Positions 36,187 through 45,029 of a DNA stretch of 64,000 nucleotides are shown here, piece by piece. Position 1 is the first letter of the stretch; the number at the start of each line of letters is the position of its first letter. The position numbers and the translations under genes were made by a program. This stretch comes from Gluconacetobacter tumulicola. GTDB lineage: Bacteria; Pseudomonadota; Alphaproteobacteria; Acetobacterales; Acetobacteraceae. The stretch is taken from the NCBI RefSeq assembly GCF_014174215.1, contig NZ_JABEQL010000004.1, positions 62,001 through 126,000 of the forward strand. Direction: 5' to 3'. The notes under the pieces were generated by a model, which saw only the letters and a program-made list of their open reading frames with translations, searched no databases and was not told the DNA's origin.

Positions 36187-36882
36187 CTATTCGACGGCGG
36201 CCCGCAGGCCGGCGCCGGCGGCCAGCGGGCAGAGCGGGAGCGCGCCGGCGAGGAAGGCACCCAGAAGTTCCAGGTCGGGCCGCCAGGAGAGGCCGGTCTG
36301 TGCGGCGTCGAGCGCGGCCGCGCCGAAGATGAGGGCGGGGGTAGCCAGCGGCAGCACCAGCAGGGGCAGCAGCACGCCGCCCCGGCGCGCGCCCAGCACG
36401 ATGGACGCCGCCATGCCGCCGATCAGCGACAGGACGGCGGTGCCCAGTGCCAACCCGCCCAGCAGGATCGGCAGGACCGGCAGCGGCAGGCCCAGCATGA
36501 TGGCCAGCGGGGCGGCTGCCAGCAGCAGCGGCAGGCCGGTGGTGAGCCAGTGCGCGATCATCTTGGCCAGCGCCACGAGGGCGGGCGGCAGCCCGGACAG
36601 CATGAGCTGGTCCAGCGAGCCGTCTTCCAGTTCCGATCCGAACAGGCGGTCCAGCGGCAGCAATGCGGCCAGCAGGGCGCAGACCCAGACGATGCCGGGG
36701 GCCATGTGGCGCAGCAGGTCCGGCGACGGGCCGAGGGCGAGGGGAAACAGCGCGCCCGCGAGGATGAAGAACAGCACCGCGCCCAGCGTGTCGGCGCCGT
36801 GGCGCAGTGCCAGCCGCAGGTCGCGCCCGATGACGGCCGCCAGCAGGGCGGGGAGGGAGGCCTGCATGCCCTCGGCCTTCAT
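36187..36882 (-). CDS. ccmB: Heme exporter / cytochrome c maturation permease CcmB
   Basis: Membrane subunit of the CcmABC(D) complex that, with CcmA, drives release of holo-CcmE during cytochrome c maturation. The product is 231 residues with six hydrophobic segments. It has the family opening (RDLRLALRHGADTLGAVLFFILAGALFPLALGP) and the conserved FGSELEDGSLDQLMLSG loop. The start ATG overlaps the ccmA stop by ATGA; a Met five codons later is an alternative. The frame is open far upstream through ccmA on another phase, which is a shadow. ccmC and later ccm genes are not adjacent; an acyltransferase gene follows instead. Confidence 0.94.
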   Translation of the reverse strand: MKAEGMQASLPALLAAVIGRDLRLALRHGADTLGAVLFFILAGALFPLALGPSPDLLRHMAPGIVWVCALLAALLPLDRLFGSELEDGSLDQLMLSGLPPALVALAKMIAHWLTTGLPLLLAAAPLAIMLGLPLPVLPILLGGLALGTAVLSLIGGMAASIVLGARRGGVLLPLLVLPLATPALIFGAAALDAAQTGLSWRPDLELLGAFLAGALPLCPLAAGAGLRAAVE

Positions 36883-37646
36883 GACCACGACTCCATGTCC
36901 ATCTCTTCCATGGTTTCCAGGCCGCTCACGCCCGGCAGGTCCAGGGTCCGCGCATCGGGCAGGGGCAGGGGAACATGGGTGGTTGCGATTATGATTCCGC
37001 CAGTCTCGCGATGGGCGTGAAACAGGGCTTCCAGCAGCCCGATGGAGCTTGTGTCCAGCCCCAGGCTGGGTTCGTCGAGCAGCCAGAGCGGTGCGCGGGC
37101 CAGCATCACGCGCGCCAGCGCGGCGCGACGCTTCTGCCCGGCCGAGAGCATGCGGGCCGGCAGGTCGGCCAGTGGCAGAAGATCGAGTGCCTCCATGGCC
37201 TGTTTCGGGTCCGACCCCGCCGCGCGGGCGGGCAGGGCGAGGTTTTCGCGCAGGGTCAGGCCGGGCTTCAGCGCGTCCTGATGGCCGAGATAGGCCACCC
37301 GCGCGGCATGGGCCGTGCGGTCGGCCAGGGCGTCGATACCCGCCCATAGCACATGGCCGCCTTCCGGTTTGCGCAATCCGGCGAGAACGCGGAGCAGGGT
37401 CGACTTTCCTGCGCCGTTGGGCCCGGTCAGCAGCAGGGCCCCGCCGGCGTCCAGCTGCAGCCCGACACCGTCGAGAACCAGTCTTTCCCCTCTGAAAACA
37501 GAGATGTTTTCGACATTCAGCAAGGGGCCGGCGGGGGAGCGGGAGGCAGGAATGGCGATCGTCCTCGGATTGGGGTCGGCGGCGGCGGCACGGCGGCGGA
37601 GGCGTGTTCCCGCGTTCTTGTTACCGGGGCCAGCTTGTGTCGTCAC
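36879..37646 (-). CDS. ccmA: Heme exporter ATP-binding protein CcmA
   Basis: ATPase partner of CcmB in cytochrome c maturation. Motifs: Walker A TGPNGAGKSTLLR, signature LSAGQKRR (SAGQ form typical of CcmA), Walker B LWLLDEPSLGLD and the switch THVPL. From the GTG at 37646 the protein has 255 residues, about 40 more than usual; the extra N-terminal part is Arg/Ala/Pro-rich and no ribosome site is visible, so the true start may lie nearer the conserved LLNVENISVFRGERL (for example the TTG about 42 codons in). It overlaps ccmB by 4 bases and is divergent from acnA. Confidence 0.92.
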   Translation of the reverse strand: MTTQAGPGNKNAGTRLRRRAAAADPNPRTIAIPASRSPAGPLLNVENISVFRGERLVLDGVGLQLDAGGALLLTGPNGAGKSTLLRVLAGLRKPEGGHVLWAGIDALADRTAHAARVAYLGHQDALKPGLTLRENLALPARAAGSDPKQAMEALDLLPLADLPARMLSAGQKRRAALARVMLARAPLWLLDEPSLGLDTSSIGLLEALFHAHRETGGIIIATTHVPLPLPDARTLDLPGVSGLETMEEMDMESWS

Positions 37647-37774
37647 TGCGTCCGGGTATGTTCTACGACCGTTGGGAGATCAAGCCGGTTGTCCAGAGGG
37701 AACACACCGCCTTCATATGCGGAGCACGTGCCCCAATTGGATAATCCGTTGCTGACGCCACGGAGGAAAAACCA

Positions 37775-40468
37775 ATGAAGTCGGTTGGGCACGATTCAAT
37801 CAAGACAGGCCGTACGCTTAATGTCGACGGCAAGACGTACCATTATTTCTCGATCCCGGAAGCTGAGAAGACCATCGGCGATGTGACGCGCCTGCCGGTG
37901 AGCCTGAAGGTGCTGCTGGAGAACATCCTGCGCTTCGAAGACGGCCGGTCGTACAGCGTCGACGATGCCAAGTCGATTGCCGGCTGGCTGCCGGAAGGCA
38001 GCAGCGCGAAGGAAGTTCCCTTCAAGCCCTCGCGCATCCTGATGCAGGACTTCACCGGCGTGCCCGCCGTGGTCGATCTGGCCGCGATGCGCGACGGTAT
38101 CCTGAAGCTGAATGGCGACCCGCAGAAGGTGAACCCGCTGGTGCCCGTCAACCTCGTCATCGACCATTCGGTGATGGTGGACGTGGCCGGCACGCCGGAC
38201 GCGCTGCAGAAGAACGTCACCATCGAGTTCGAGCGTAATGGCGAGCGTTATGCGTTCCTGCGCTGGGGCCAGGAAGCGTTCGAGAATTTCTCGGTCGTGC
38301 CGCCGGGCACGGGCATCTGCCATCAGGTGAACCTGGAGTATATCGCCCAGGTCGCGTGGACGGCCGACGTCGACGGCAAGAGCTACGTCTATCCCGACAC
38401 GCTGTACGGCACCGACAGCCACACGACGATGGTCAACGGCCTGGGCGTGCTGGGCTGGGGCGTGGGCGGTATCGAGGCCGAGGCCGCGATGCTTGGCCAG
38501 CCGATCGCGATGCTCATCCCCGACGTCATCGGCTTCAAGCTGACGGGCAAGCTGCCCGAGGGCGCGACGGCCACCGACCTGGTGCTGACCGTTACCCAGA
38601 TGCTGCGCAAGAAGGGCGTCGTCGGCAAGTTCGTCGAATTCTTCGGCCCGGCGCTGGACCATCTGCCGGTTGCCGATCGCGCGACGATCGCCAACATGGC
38701 GCCGGAATATGGCGCGACCTGCGGCTTCTTCCCGGTCGACCATCTGACGCTGGACTATCTGCGCCAGACCGGCCGTGACGAACACCGCATCAAGCTGACG
38801 GAAGAATATCTGAAGGCCCAGGGCATGTTCCGCACCGCGGAATCGCATGAGCCGGTGTTCACCGACACGCTGGAACTGGACCTGGCGACCGTCGTGCCGT
38901 CGTTGGCCGGCCCGAAGCGCCCGCAGGACCGCGTGACGCTGAAGGACGCGACCAGCGCGTTCGAAACCGAGCTGACCGGCGGCCTGGGCGTTCCCGCCGC
39001 CGATGCGCACAAGAAGGCCAAGGTGGCCGGCACGAACTACGAGATCGGCCACGGCGACGTGGTGATCGCGGCCATTACCTCGTGCACCAACACCTCCAAC
39101 CCGGCGGTGCTGATCGCGGCGGGCCTGGTGGCGAAGAAGGCGCGCGCGCTCGGCCTGAAGCCGAAGCCGTGGGTGAAGACGTCGCTGGCGCCGGGCTCGC
39201 AGGTCGTGACCGACTATCTGGACCGCGCCGGCCTGACGGAAGAGCTCGACGCGATGGGCTTCAACACCGTCGGCTATGGCTGCACGACCTGTATCGGCAA
39301 TTCCGGCCCGCTCGAGTCCCACATCGTGGATGCGATCGAAGGCAACAAGCTGGTCGCCGTGTCGGTGCTGTCGGGCAACCGTAACTTCGAAGGCCGCATT
39401 TCGCCCAACGTGCGCGCCAACTACCTGGCCAGCCCGCCGCTGGTGGTCGCGTACTCGCTGCTCGGCACGATGCGCGAGGACATCACCACCGCGTCGCTCG
39501 GCACCTCCAAGGACGGCAAACCGGTCTATCTGAAGGACATCTGGCCGACCAACAAGGAGATCGCGGACCTGATCGGTTCCTCGATCAACCGTGAAGAGTT
39601 CATCAAGCGCTACAGCCAGATCAGCAAGGGCACCAAGGAGTGGCAGGCCCTGAAGGTCGCGACCGGTTCCGAGACCTACAAGTGGGATCCGACCTCGACC
39701 TACGTGCAGGACCCGCCGTACTTCCAGGACATTACGCCGGAGCCGAAGCCGAAGGGCGACATCGTGGGTGCCCGCGTCCTGGCGCTGCTGGGCGACAACA
39801 TCACCACCGACCATATCTCCCCGGCCGGCTCGATCAAGGAAAGCTCGCCGGCTGGCGTCTACCTGAAAGAGCATCAGGTCTCGGCGAGGGACTTCAACTC
39901 CTACGGTTCGCGTCGCGGCAACGACCGCATCATGGTCCGTGGCACCTTCGCGAACATCCGCATCAAGAACGAGATGCTGCCGGGCACCGAAGGTGGCCTG
40001 TCCAAGCATTTCCCCGACGGGAAGGAAGGCTCGATCTACGATGTCGCGATGGAGTACAAGGCCGAGGGCGTGCCCCTGGTCGTGTTCGGCGGCAAGGAAT
40101 ACGGCATGGGTTCGTCGCGCGACTGGGCGGCGAAGGGCACCCTGCTGCTGGGTGTTCGCGCCGTGATCGCCGAGAGCTTCGAGCGCATCCATCGGTCCAA
40201 CCTGGTCGGCATGGGCGTTCTGCCCCTGCTGTTCAAGGACGGCACGACGCGCAAGTCGCTGAACCTGAAGGGTGATGAAATCATCGACATCAAGGGGCTG
40301 GAGACCATCACCCCGCGGATGACGATCGACATGGAAATCACCCGCGCCGACGGCACCAAGGAAACGGTGCCGCTGCTCTGCCGCGTCGATACGCTGGACG
40401 AGGTCGAGTATTACCGGCATGGTGGTATCCTCCAGTATGTGCTGCGTGGGATGACCAAAGCTGCCTGA
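37775..40468 (+). CDS. acnA: Aconitate hydratase A
   Basis: Interconverts citrate and isocitrate in the TCA cycle; cytosolic [4Fe-4S] enzyme. The 897-residue length fits AcnA. Cluster ligands are in TSCTNTSNP (one Cys) and [13 protein letters not shown] (two Cys). Other landmarks: [25 protein letters not shown], the [16 protein letters not shown] substrate segment, and the C-terminal swivel domain with [10 protein letters not shown] and [16 protein letters not shown] strong ribosome site (GGAGG) precedes the ATG, and codon use is strongly GC-ending, as expected of a highly expressed gene. It is followed by a textbook terminator. Confidence 0.98.
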   Translation: MKSVGHDSIKTGRTLNVDGKTYHYFSIPEAEKTIGDVTRLPVSLKVLLENILRFEDGRSYSVDDAKSIAGWLPEGSSAKEVPFKPSRILMQDFTGVPAVVDLAAMRDGILKLNGDPQKVNPLVPVNLVIDHSVMVDVAGTPDALQKNVTIEFERNGERYAFLRWGQEAFENFSVVPPGTGICHQVNLEYIAQVAWTADVDGKSYVYPDTLYGTDSHTTMVNGLGVLGWGVGGIEAEAAMLGQPIAMLIPDVIGFKLTGKLPEGATATDLVLTVTQMLRKKGVVGKFVEFFGPALDHLPVADRATIANMAPEYGATCGFFPVDHLTLDYLRQTGRDEHRIKLTEEYLKAQGMFRTAESHEPVFTDTLELDLATVVPSLAGPKRPQDRVTLKDATSAFETELTGGLGVPAADAHKKAKVAGTNYEIGHGDVVIAAITSCTNTSNPAVLIAAGLVAKKARALGLKPKPWVKTSLAPGSQVVTDYLDRAGLTEELDAMGFNTVGYGCTTCIGNSGPLESHIVDAIEGNKLVAVSVLSGNRNFEGRISPNVRANYLASPPLVVAYSLLGTMREDITTASLGTSKDGKPVYLKDIWPTNKEIADLIGSSINREEFIKRYSQISKGTKEWQALKVATGSETYKWDPTSTYVQDPPYFQDITPEPKPKGDIVGARVLALLGDNITTDHISPAGSIKESSPAGVYLKEHQVSARDFNSYGSRRGNDRIMVRGTFANIRIKNEMLPGTEGGLSKHFPDGKEGSIYDVAMEYKAEGVPLVVFGGKEYGMGSSRDWAAKGTLLLGVRAVIAESFERIHRSNLVGMGVLPLLFKDGTTRKSLNLKGDEIIDIKGLETITPRMTIDMEITRADGTKETVPLLCRVDTLDEVEYYRHGGILQYVLRGMTKAA

Positions 40469-40498
40469 ACGGTCTCTTCTTTCGTTTGATGAGTCTGG

Positions 40499-40532
40499 CG
40501 CCGGCCCGGGTTTTCCCGGGCCGGCGTTTTTT
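40499..40532 (+). terminator. Intrinsic terminator after acnA
   Basis: A perfect 12-bp GC stem (40499-40510 with 40515-40526), TTTT loop and a run of six T. It ends only 12 bases before the GTG of the next gene, so that gene's transcript must start very close to its start codon or read through. Confidence 0.95.
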
Positions 40533-40544
40533 GCTGAGTCCGTC

Positions 40545-41288
40545 GTGCGGGCCGATCAGGTGCGCAAGATTTTCGACGGCCACGCTGTGCTGCGCGGCAT
40601 CTCGCTGGACGTGGCGCGCGGCGAGCTGATTTCGATCATCGGGCCGTCGGGCTGCGGCAAGTCGACATTCCTGCGCTGCCTCAATTTTCTTGAAATTCCC
40701 GATTCCGGGACGGTGGATATCGCCGGCGTGACGATCACGCGTACCGGCGGACGCTGGACTCGTCAGGAGGAGGACGCCGCCCATCGCCTGCGCGCGCATG
40801 TCGGCATGGTGTTCCAGTCCTTCAACCTGTTTCCCCATCGCACCGTGCTGGACAATGTGATGCTGGCGCCCGTGCGCGTGAAGCGCATGCCGGCTGACGA
40901 AGCGCGGGCCGAGGCGCTGGCCCTGCTGGACAAGGTGGGCCTGTCCGCCATGGCCACGCGCTATCCCGACACGCTGTCGGGCGGTCAGCAGCAGCGCGCG
41001 GCCATTGCACGGGCGCTTGCGATGCGCCCCGACGTGATGCTGTATGACGAACCGACCTCCGCGCTCGACCCCGAACTGGCCGAAGAGGTGCTGTCGGTGA
41101 TGCGCACCCTGGACAATGAGGGGATGACCCAGCTTGTGGTCACGCATGACATGCGCTTCGCCCGTGCGGCGTCTGACCGCGTGGTGTTCATGGATGGCGG
41201 CGAGATCGTCGAGGCCGACGACCCCGACCGGTTGTTCGTGGCGCCGGAAGACCCTCGCACAAGGCGGTTTCTGAGGTCCGTGCTGTGA
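40545..41288 (+). CDS. Polar amino-acid ABC transporter ATP-binding protein
   Basis: A 247-residue ATPase of the GlnQ/HisP (PAAT) family. Walker A GPSGCGKST (33-41), Q-loop VFQSFNLFPH (typical amino-acid importer form), signature LSGGQQQR, Walker B VMLYDEPTSALDPE and H-loop VVTHDM. The start is GTG at 40545, only 12 bases after the T-run of the acnA terminator, with no good ribosome site; the transcript may be nearly leaderless. The stop overlaps the start of the fused binding protein-permease gene (GTGA), so the two make a complete two-gene importer. Substrate specificity is not determinable. Confidence 0.93.
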   Translation: MRADQVRKIFDGHAVLRGISLDVARGELISIIGPSGCGKSTFLRCLNFLEIPDSGTVDIAGVTITRTGGRWTRQEEDAAHRLRAHVGMVFQSFNLFPHRTVLDNVMLAPVRVKRMPADEARAEALALLDKVGLSAMATRYPDTLSGGQQQRAAIARALAMRPDVMLYDEPTSALDPELAEEVLSVMRTLDNEGMTQLVVTHDMRFARAASDRVVFMDGGEIVEADDPDRLFVAPEDPRTRRFLRSVL

Positions 41289-42790
41289 AGCCCGGCCTGA
41301 TGGCCCTGCTGCTGGCGTTGGTGATGTTTCTGCCCGTGGCCAGCCATGCCGCGCCCCTGCGCTGGGCGTCGGATGCCGAGGCCAATGTGCCGTTCGTGTT
41401 CCACGACCCGGCCGATCAGTCCCGCCTGACCGGCTATGAATACGAGATCGCGCAGGCGATCGCCCGCCGCCTCGGCCGGCAGACCCAGTTCGTCCAGAAT
41501 GACTGGGACGGGCTGATTCCCGGCCTGCAGCGCGGGCTGTACGACATGGTGATCGACGGGATCGAGATCACCCCCGAACATGAACAGGGCGTGCTGTTCA
41601 GCCGGCCCTATTACATGACGACCGAGCGCATCACCGTGCGGCGCGACCAGCAGGGGCTGGACACGCTGGAGGCGTTGCACGGGCATGTCGTGGGTACGCT
41701 GAAGGACACCACGGCCGAGCGCATGTTGCAGGCCGATCCGTCGATCAGCATCCGCGCGTACGAGGAAGAGACCAACGCCTATACCGATCTGAAGAATGGG
41801 CGGCTGGATGCGGTGCTGCTGGATGGTACCATCGCGCTTTATTATGGGTCGCCGGACCCGGACCTGAAGCTGGTGGGCGCGCCGATCGGGCAGGTGGCGT
41901 ATGGCGTCGCCTTCGCGCAGGGCAATAGCGTGCTGCGCGACCAGGTGAATGCCGCACTGGACGGCATGATGCGGGACGGCGAACTGCACCGCATTCTGGC
42001 GCGCTGGAAGTTATGGACGCCGGCGATGGCCGCCCTGACCGGCGATGCCTCGACGCCCGAGATCGCGCCTGATGCCTGGGACCATTACCGTGCCGCCACC
42101 GCGCCGACCACGGGCTGGCGGGCGCGGTTCGATCGCTATGTCAGCTTCCTGCCGCTGCTGCTGCATGGTGCGCTTCTGACCTTCGCGGTATCGGCCTGCG
42201 CCATGGTGCTGGCGGTAGGGCTGGGGCTGGCCCTGGCGCTGATGCGCCGGTATGGGCCGCGCTGGCTGGGTGCGTTGGCGACGCTCTATGTCGAGATCGT
42301 GCGCGGCACGCCGCTGCTGATCCAGATCCTGTTCATCTTCTACGCCCTGCCGGGCATCGGCCTGCGCCTGTCGCCGTTCGTGGCCGGCGTGCTGGCGCTG
42401 GGCATGAATTATGCCGCCTATGAGGCCGAGAATTACCGCGCCGGGCTGCAATCGGTGGCGCGTGGCCAGATCGAGGCCGCGATCGCGCTGAACATGACGC
42501 ATTTCCAGGCGTTGCGCTTCGTCGTGGTGCCGCAGGCGGTGCGGATGGTCATTCCGGTGATGACCAACGATTTCATCTCGCTGCTCAAGGATTCGTCGCT
42601 GGTCAGCGTGATCACGCTGACCGAGCTCAGCCAGACCTATGTGCGGCTGTCTTCGACCTATTACGATTATTTCGGCACCGGCCTGCTGATCGGGGTGGCC
42701 TATCTGCTGCTGGGCCTGCCCTTCGTGCGGCTGGCCCGTCTGGCCGAGGCGCGGTTTCATACCGGGCGCCAGCGGCAGGGGCATATCTGA
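41285..42790 (+). CDS. Fused solute-binding protein and permease of amino-acid ABC importer
   Basis: A 501-residue two-part protein. After a signal-like first helix (residues 1-22, cleavage near SHAAP), residues 25-240 form an SBP_bac_3 binding domain (YEYEIAQAIARRLGR, ITPEHEQGVLFSRPYY, LDAVLLDGTIALYY). Residues 285-490 are a HisM/GlnP-type permease with the EIVRGTPLLIQILFIFYALP segment and the coupling EAA loop (AIALNMTHFQALRFVVVPQAVR). Such fusions are known in some PAAT importers, where the first helix stays as a membrane anchor. The start GTG overlaps the ATPase stop. The gene is followed by a full family A repeat. Confidence 0.93.
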   Translation: MKPGLMALLLALVMFLPVASHAAPLRWASDAEANVPFVFHDPADQSRLTGYEYEIAQAIARRLGRQTQFVQNDWDGLIPGLQRGLYDMVIDGIEITPEHEQGVLFSRPYYMTTERITVRRDQQGLDTLEALHGHVVGTLKDTTAERMLQADPSISIRAYEEETNAYTDLKNGRLDAVLLDGTIALYYGSPDPDLKLVGAPIGQVAYGVAFAQGNSVLRDQVNAALDGMMRDGELHRILARWKLWTPAMAALTGDASTPEIAPDAWDHYRAATAPTTGWRARFDRYVSFLPLLLHGALLTFAVSACAMVLAVGLGLALALMRRYGPRWLGALATLYVEIVRGTPLLIQILFIFYALPGIGLRLSPFVAGVLALGMNYAAYEAENYRAGLQSVARGQIEAAIALNMTHFQALRFVVVPQAVRMVIPVMTNDFISLLKDSSLVSVITLTELSQTYVRLSSTYYDYFGTGLLIGVAYLLLGLPFVRLARLAEARFHTGRQRQGHI

Positions 42791-42906
42791 GGACCAGGGC
42801 TCCGCCCTGGTCCTGGCAGGGCCTGAGGCCCTGCGCCCCAATTATTTGATAATGAATGGGTTTCCAAAGGGCTTTGCCCTTTGGTGGGTCAAGGGTAAAG
42901 CCCTTG
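42791..42906 (-). repeat. Family A compound palindromic element, full copy (A2), inverted
   Basis: Reading the minus strand, it has the same four hairpins in the same order as A1: (a) 42890-42906, (b) 42864-42884, (c) 42816-42834, (d) 42791-42813, here with a 10-bp d-stem. The A/T-richer spacer between b and c differs from A1 by only a few bases. It begins immediately after the stop codon of the ABC permease gene. Confidence 0.85.
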
Positions 42907-43022
42907 CCGGGAATATGGTTGATGCGTCTGGCACATGTCGGTGCTGTTTTATGTCACGTTGTGCATAAATGGTGGGAAGCCTAAAGAAAACCAGTCGAAG
43001 ACAACCCGAACGTCATGTGGTC

Positions 43023-43910
43023 ATGGATCTGCTATCCGCTCTGCACAGCTTTGTTCGCGTCGCTGCCACCGGGTCGTTTTCCGCGGTTTCGCGGGAAACC
43101 GGCGCCAGTCAGCCGACAATTTCCCGCCATATCGCGCTGCTGGAGGCGCATTATGGCGCCACCCTGTTCGCCCGGACGACGCGCAGCCTGATGATGACCG
43201 AGGATGGGCGCAGCCTGCTGCCCCATGCCTACGAGGTGCTGGAAATCCTGGAAACCGCCGAAACCGCGCTGGGCCGCCGCCGGGCGTCGGTGTCCGGTTT
43301 GGTGCGGCTGGGGATCACGACGGCTTTCGGCCTGTACATGACCGGCCGGCTGGGCGAATTGCTGGACAAGCATCCGGACCTGGCGGTGGAACTGATCATG
43401 CGCGACGGGTTCGGCGATCTGGTCGAGGAAGGGCTGGATCTGGCGGTGCGCGTGGGTGAGATCGCGGAAGGATCGCTGATTGCCCGCCGCCTGGGCACCG
43501 TCAAGCGGATCGCGGTCGCCAGCGGCGACTATCTGGCGCGGCGCGGCGCGCCCGCCCATCCGCGTGACCTGCTGAATCATCCCTGCATCGCCTATACCTA
43601 TGGCGGCACGCGCCATGACTGGCATTTCGAAGGCAATGGCGAGGAAAGCGTGGTCGCCGCCAGCGGCCCCTTCCGCGCCAACAGCAGCGAGGCGGTGCTT
43701 CAGGCTACCCTTGCGGGGCTGGGGATCGGTTTGCTGCCGTCTTTCCAGGTGAGGGAAGATATCGCCGCCGGCCGGCTGATCCGCCTGTTCCCTGAATGGA
43801 CGGTGCCGGAACTGCCGTTCTACGCCGTGCACACCGGGCCGCGCACGTTGCCGCTGCGGACGCGTACGGTGCTGGATTTCCTGATCGATATTTCGGATGT
43901 GCTGCGATAG
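43023..43910 (+). CDS. LysR-family transcriptional regulator
   Basis: A 295-residue regulator starting MDLLSALHSFVRVAATGSFS, with the helix-turn-helix at about residues 18-37 (SAVSRETGASQPTISRHIA) and the LFARTTRSLMMTEDG wing. The C-terminal two-lobed effector domain follows (VRLGITTAFG ... GLGIGLLPSFQVREDIAAGRLIRLFPEW). This region resembles the CrgA/AaeR-like subgroup. The frame is open to 42969 but the upstream residues are polar and not family-like. Its target is unclear: the ABC genes lie upstream on the same strand and the AAA+ operon converges on it, so no divergent partner marks a regulon. Confidence 0.92.
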   Translation: MDLLSALHSFVRVAATGSFSAVSRETGASQPTISRHIALLEAHYGATLFARTTRSLMMTEDGRSLLPHAYEVLEILETAETALGRRRASVSGLVRLGITTAFGLYMTGRLGELLDKHPDLAVELIMRDGFGDLVEEGLDLAVRVGEIAEGSLIARRLGTVKRIAVASGDYLARRGAPAHPRDLLNHPCIAYTYGGTRHDWHFEGNGEESVVAASGPFRANSSEAVLQATLAGLGIGLLPSFQVREDIAAGRLIRLFPEWTVPELPFYAVHTGPRTLPLRTRTVLDFLIDISDVLR

Positions 43911-43919
43911 CGGAAGGAT

Positions 43920-44001
43920 CTTCTTTTTCTGAAGAAAAAGAAGCAAAAAGACTTTTGTTCGTTCAGGAGCCTTGTGCTTGCTCAAGCCAAGGCTCCTGAA
44001 C
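43920..44001. repeat. Family B hairpin mosaic, full copy (B2), bidirectional terminator
   Basis: First hairpin: perfect 10-bp CTTCTTTTTC / GAAAAAGAAG with a TGAA loop (43920-43943), followed by ACTTTTG. Second: perfect 14-bp inverted repeat 43961-43974 with 43988-44001. It fills the 94 bases between the convergent lysR gene and the AAA+ operon and should stop transcription both ways. Confidence 0.8.
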
Positions 44002-44004
44002 AGA

Positions 44005-45003
44005 TTACTCGCCCGGCAGGACCGAAGCCGGATCGCGGCTGGCGCGGACCAGCTCGGGGCTGCCGTTCGTCAGGTCGCCATGGAAGCCGCGCCGCAGCAT
44101 GGTCGTCCAGCCGTCCATCCAGCCATTGGCGGCGTTGACGAAGCGCTCGGCGCCCGGGTTCTGCGGCAGGGCCTGTTTCAGCCACTGTTCCGGCGGGGCG
44201 GGCAGCGTCATGGTGCCCTTGCGGGCCGGGCTGAGCAGGATGGTCACATTCTCGATGTTCGCACCGCGATCGGCGGCAGCTTCGGCGTAGTTCCAGGTCG
44301 CGACCAGCATGACGTACGGGATCGGGAAGCCCAGCACGTGCAGGCGGTTGAACGCGGTCTGGATATCCACGCTGTCGCTCAGCGGCTGGCCCTCGATCTG
44401 GACATGGCTGGTGAACCAGCATTCCATCACTTTCGACGCGCTGGGGACGATCCTGGACAGGTAGTTCCGGTCGTCGTGGCAGCCATTGTTCATCGAATCG
44501 ACGGTCGAGAGCGGCAGCGATTGCGTGCTGGCGCGCGCGATGATCACCCCGGTCACGACGCCGCCTTCGGCACGCACCAGCACGTTGCTGAGCAGTTCGC
44601 CGTGCGGGCCGCTCTGCGTCGTCAGCACCGGGTGCCAGGTGCCGGCGGGCAGGGGCAGGATGCGTCCGGCGAAGGGGATGGCGCCCGCCAGGTCCGAGGT
44701 GATGGGCGGGGCCGCCAGTTGCGGGCCGCCCGCCGTCTGCTGGCCATTGTCCGGCGTGCCGTCCACCGGTGGGGCGGGCGGTGCGGAGTCGGGCGGCGCG
44801 TCGGGGGAGGATGACGGTGCCGGCGGCGGCGTGGTGCGGCCCAGGGTGCGGTTGATCCGGTCGAACACCGGCCGCAGGGCCGGGACCGCACGCGTCAGGT
44901 ACGCCGGCGGGTAGAGCAGCGTCAGCGCCGTGAAGAGGGGGATGCAATAGAGCATCGCGCGCCAGATCGGCGCGCGATGCCAGAGACGGGAAGCTGCGGA
45001 CAT
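44005..45003 (-). CDS. Membrane-anchored periplasmic protein of unknown function (AAA+ operon, third gene)
   Basis: A 332-residue protein that I do not recognise. It has one membrane segment at about residues 14-33 (AMLYCIPLFTALTLLYPPAY), a Pro/Ser/Ala-rich linker at 57-100, then a folded domain of about 220 residues with two Cys (NNGCHDD and MECWF), compatible with an extracytoplasmic disulfide. No catalytic signature was seen. The first in-frame ATG lies 26 bases after the stop of the AAA+ ATPase gene on the same strand, and all three genes of the unit encode N-terminally membrane-anchored products. It is best read as a partner of that ATPase. The stop lies next to a family B terminator. 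Confidence 0.75.
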   Translation of the reverse strand: MSAASRLWHRAPIWRAMLYCIPLFTALTLLYPPAYLTRAVPALRPVFDRINRTLGRTTPPPAPSSSPDAPPDSAPPAPPVDGTPDNGQQTAGGPQLAAPPITSDLAGAIPFAGRILPLPAGTWHPVLTTQSGPHGELLSNVLVRAEGGVVTGVIIARASTQSLPLSTVDSMNNGCHDDRNYLSRIVPSASKVMECWFTSHVQIEGQPLSDSVDIQTAFNRLHVLGFPIPYVMLVATWNYAEAAADRGANIENVTILLSPARKGTMTLPAPPEQWLKQALPQNPGAERFVNAANGWMDGWTTMLRRGFHGDLTNGSPELVRASRDPASVLPGE

Positions 45004-45029
45004 TCAGGTCGCCGTACGGGAAAAGCGGG

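Noticed and set aside
37796-40420. Long minus-strand open frame opposite acnA (and a similar one at 49702-52620 opposite infB)
   Set aside because: Mirror images of strongly biased codon use in acnA and infB; no domain or ribosome site supports them.
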